Origin: Actinomycetes bacterium
GTDB taxonomy: Bacteria > Actinomycetota > Acidimicrobiia > Acidimicrobiales > Acidimicrobiaceae
Direction of reading: 5' to 3'
DNA: 5,796 bases
NCBI GenBank assembly: GCA_021819025.1
Contig: JAKASN010000143.1
Location: 1 to 5,796 of the forward strand
Below are positions 5,041 through 5,796 of this stretch, in pieces. The translations under genes and the position numbers were made by a program. Each line of letters begins with the position of its first letter. The first letter of the stretch is position 1. The notes under the pieces were generated by a model. It was not told the origin of the DNA and made no database searches. It was given only the letters and a program-made list of their open reading frames with translations.

Positions 5041-5374
5041 TGCCTCAACCGGCTAATCGGGACAGAGACTCAGATGCATCTCCAGGGCCTCCTCCACCCA
5101 GGGATTCTCCACTGCGGGCTCTGCGGCCTTCGCATGTGGTTGAACCACCGCCGCTCCTCGACCTACTCCTGCCAGCCAACCCGCAGCGCGCGAAGGAGGA
5201 TTCCCGCTGACAACCCGTCAACGTGTACCTCAACCAGGCTCGGGTCGAAGAGGTACTTCGCCCTTCCTCGCGAAGGCGCCCTTCGGATCGGCTCGCAGCG
5301 ACTACTGGCGAGTATGCCTTGAGGAGGGTGGCGACGCCGGGGTTAGCCGCGCTAGCCGGGCATTCAGCACATGA
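5041..5374 (+). pseudogene. Zinc-ribbon C-terminus of a large serine recombinase, frameshifted
   Basis: Frame one (from 5041) reads HPGILHCGLCGLRMWLNHRR then SSTYSCQP: a Cys-x2-Cys zinc-ribbon half followed by the Y-x-C block typical of actinobacterial recombinase_zn_beta_ribbon domains. It ends in IPADNPS near 5220, where NVYLNQARVEEVLR continues in a second frame (5220-5261). PFLAKAPFGSARSDYWR then continues in a third (5261-5311). Joined, these follow the family order HP-x2-V-Y-hydrophobic, L-x-FFA-x3-FG-x2-R. Each switch looks like a loss of about one base. The N-terminal catalytic domain is not in the window, and this is not the same gene as the small resolvase upstream, whose family lacks this ribbon. 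The last frame closes at 5372-5374, inside the antisense end of the transposase gene. The product is certainly non-functional. The left limit is uncertain. Confidence 0.6.
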
Positions 5375-5796
5375 GTTGGTGTGGAACTACTGAGATCATG
5401 GACTGTGCCTTTCTTTTTGACGAACTTGACGAGTATCGACGGCAAGTAGTTCGAGAAGCCGAGCTTGTAGGGGTGGTGGCCTGGGTATCTTTGCTGGCCC
5501 CTTGTCACTGGCCGGCACAAGGCGTAGCTCAGAGAGTGCACGAAAGATGAGACGTCCTGTTGGTTTGGCCGGTCGCCCTGTCCATAACCCGCAAGCCTTA
5601 TTTCGGGGCTGAGAGCCAGGCGCACGGCACGTTCGACCATGCTGAAGATGAGCAATCCCAGACAGATCACGCTGATCAGCACCTCGATACGCCGGCTGTT
5701 GTTCAAAAATATCGGCGCGACAGCAAGAGGACCCTTGAAGTTACCGTGTCGTCGCTCGACAGCCTCCTGGCCCTTGTGGAGCCGGAGTACAGATCG
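5302..5796 (-). CDS. IS1634/IS4-type DDE transposase, C-terminal part (runs off the window)
   Basis: The frame is open to the window edge and reads, from 5796, RSVLRLHKGQEAVERRHGNF and on through KGPLAVAPIFLNNSRRIEVL, then ISVICLGLLIFSMVERAVRL. This is the typical last block of IS1634-like transposases: the catalytic glutamate region (E in QEAVERRHGNF), KxPLxVxPxFL, then a hydrophobic helix ending in ER-x-VR. It is followed by a RPNQQDV segment equivalent to the family's RPT block. Only the last 164 codons are here; the N-terminus and the first catalytic residues lie beyond 5796. The stop (TAG, 5304-5302) lies within the antisense of the serine-recombinase relic, so the last 20-25 residues (VLNARLARL onward) may come from the insertion site rather than the element. 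The element could therefore be a recent or slightly damaged insertion. Activity cannot be judged. Confidence 0.75.
   Translation of the reverse strand, partial: RSVLRLHKGQEAVERRHGNFKGPLAVAPIFLNNSRRIEVLISVICLGLLIFSMVERAVRLALSPEIRLAGYGQGDRPNQQDVSSFVHSLSYALCRPVTRGQQRYPGHHPYKLGFSNYLPSILVKFVKKKGTVHDLSSSTPTHVLNARLARLTPASPPSSRHTRQ
5341..5357. repeat. 7-bp hairpin at the end of the transposase frame
   Basis: GGTTAGC (5341-5347) pairs with GCTAGCC (5351-5357) around CGC, with one G-T pair. It lies 37-55 bases inside the transposase stop and may mark the vicinity of the element end. No T-run is present. Confidence 0.25.

Overview
This looks like a piece of accessory DNA from a high-GC Gram-positive bacterium, most likely an Actinomycetota; an acidophilic Acidimicrobiia-type genome would fit, but that is a guess. 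The reasons are codon use rich in G/C at third positions, GTG starts, an apparently leaderless mRNA, and relatives of the IS21 and serine-recombinase relics that are common in actinobacteria. Three genes look intact: an AAA+ ATPase of the DUF4143 type (296-1660, minus), a TetR-family repressor (2795-3379, minus) and a class I SAM-dependent methyltransferase (3434-4255, plus). Almost everything else is mobile-element debris.

Layout. Bases 1-295 hold no convincing protein gene but contain a hairpin and, on the minus strand, what looks like the 5' half of a tRNA gene that stops after the anticodon stem. The ATPase gene follows, read leftwards. Its promoter (about 1658-1713) has two near-identical 24-bp repeats exactly 32 bp apart, each with an inner palindrome and a -10-like hexamer, which is a strong candidate for autoregulation. 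Bases 1714-2010 are non-coding and include a possible IS21 left end. A decayed IS21-type istA 5' portion follows (2011 to about 2462), with an ACG start, in-frame stops and a probable frameshift. It abuts four AT-rich 22-24 bp direct repeats (2463-2555), then an 18-bp perfect inverted repeat (2583-2621) and an unassigned gene fragment (about 2615-2790).

The tetR and methyltransferase genes diverge from a 54-bp intergenic region. It carries a good promoter for the methyltransferase (-35 TTGATA, 17-bp spacer, -10 TATGGT, ATG seven bases after the -10) and a palindrome, TGGGC-ACTC-GCCCA, inside the spacer. The simplest reading is that TetR represses the methyltransferase and perhaps itself until a ligand is bound. 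The ligand and the methyl acceptor are unknown.

The right third is a recombination graveyard. It holds a small Tn3-type resolvase pseudogene (4465-4784) with a 2-base duplication, both conserved 'DRLGR' arginines replaced and the C-terminal half missing. About 260 bases without a recognisable gene follow, then the zinc-ribbon C-terminus of a large serine recombinase scattered over three frames (about 5041-5374). Last is the C-terminal part of an IS1634/IS4-type DDE transposase (5302 to beyond 5796, minus), whose last codons run antisense into the recombinase relic. No CRISPR array, rRNA or complete defence operon is visible. The least explained structures are the duplicated ATPase operator, the AT-rich repeat array and the long perfect palindrome.
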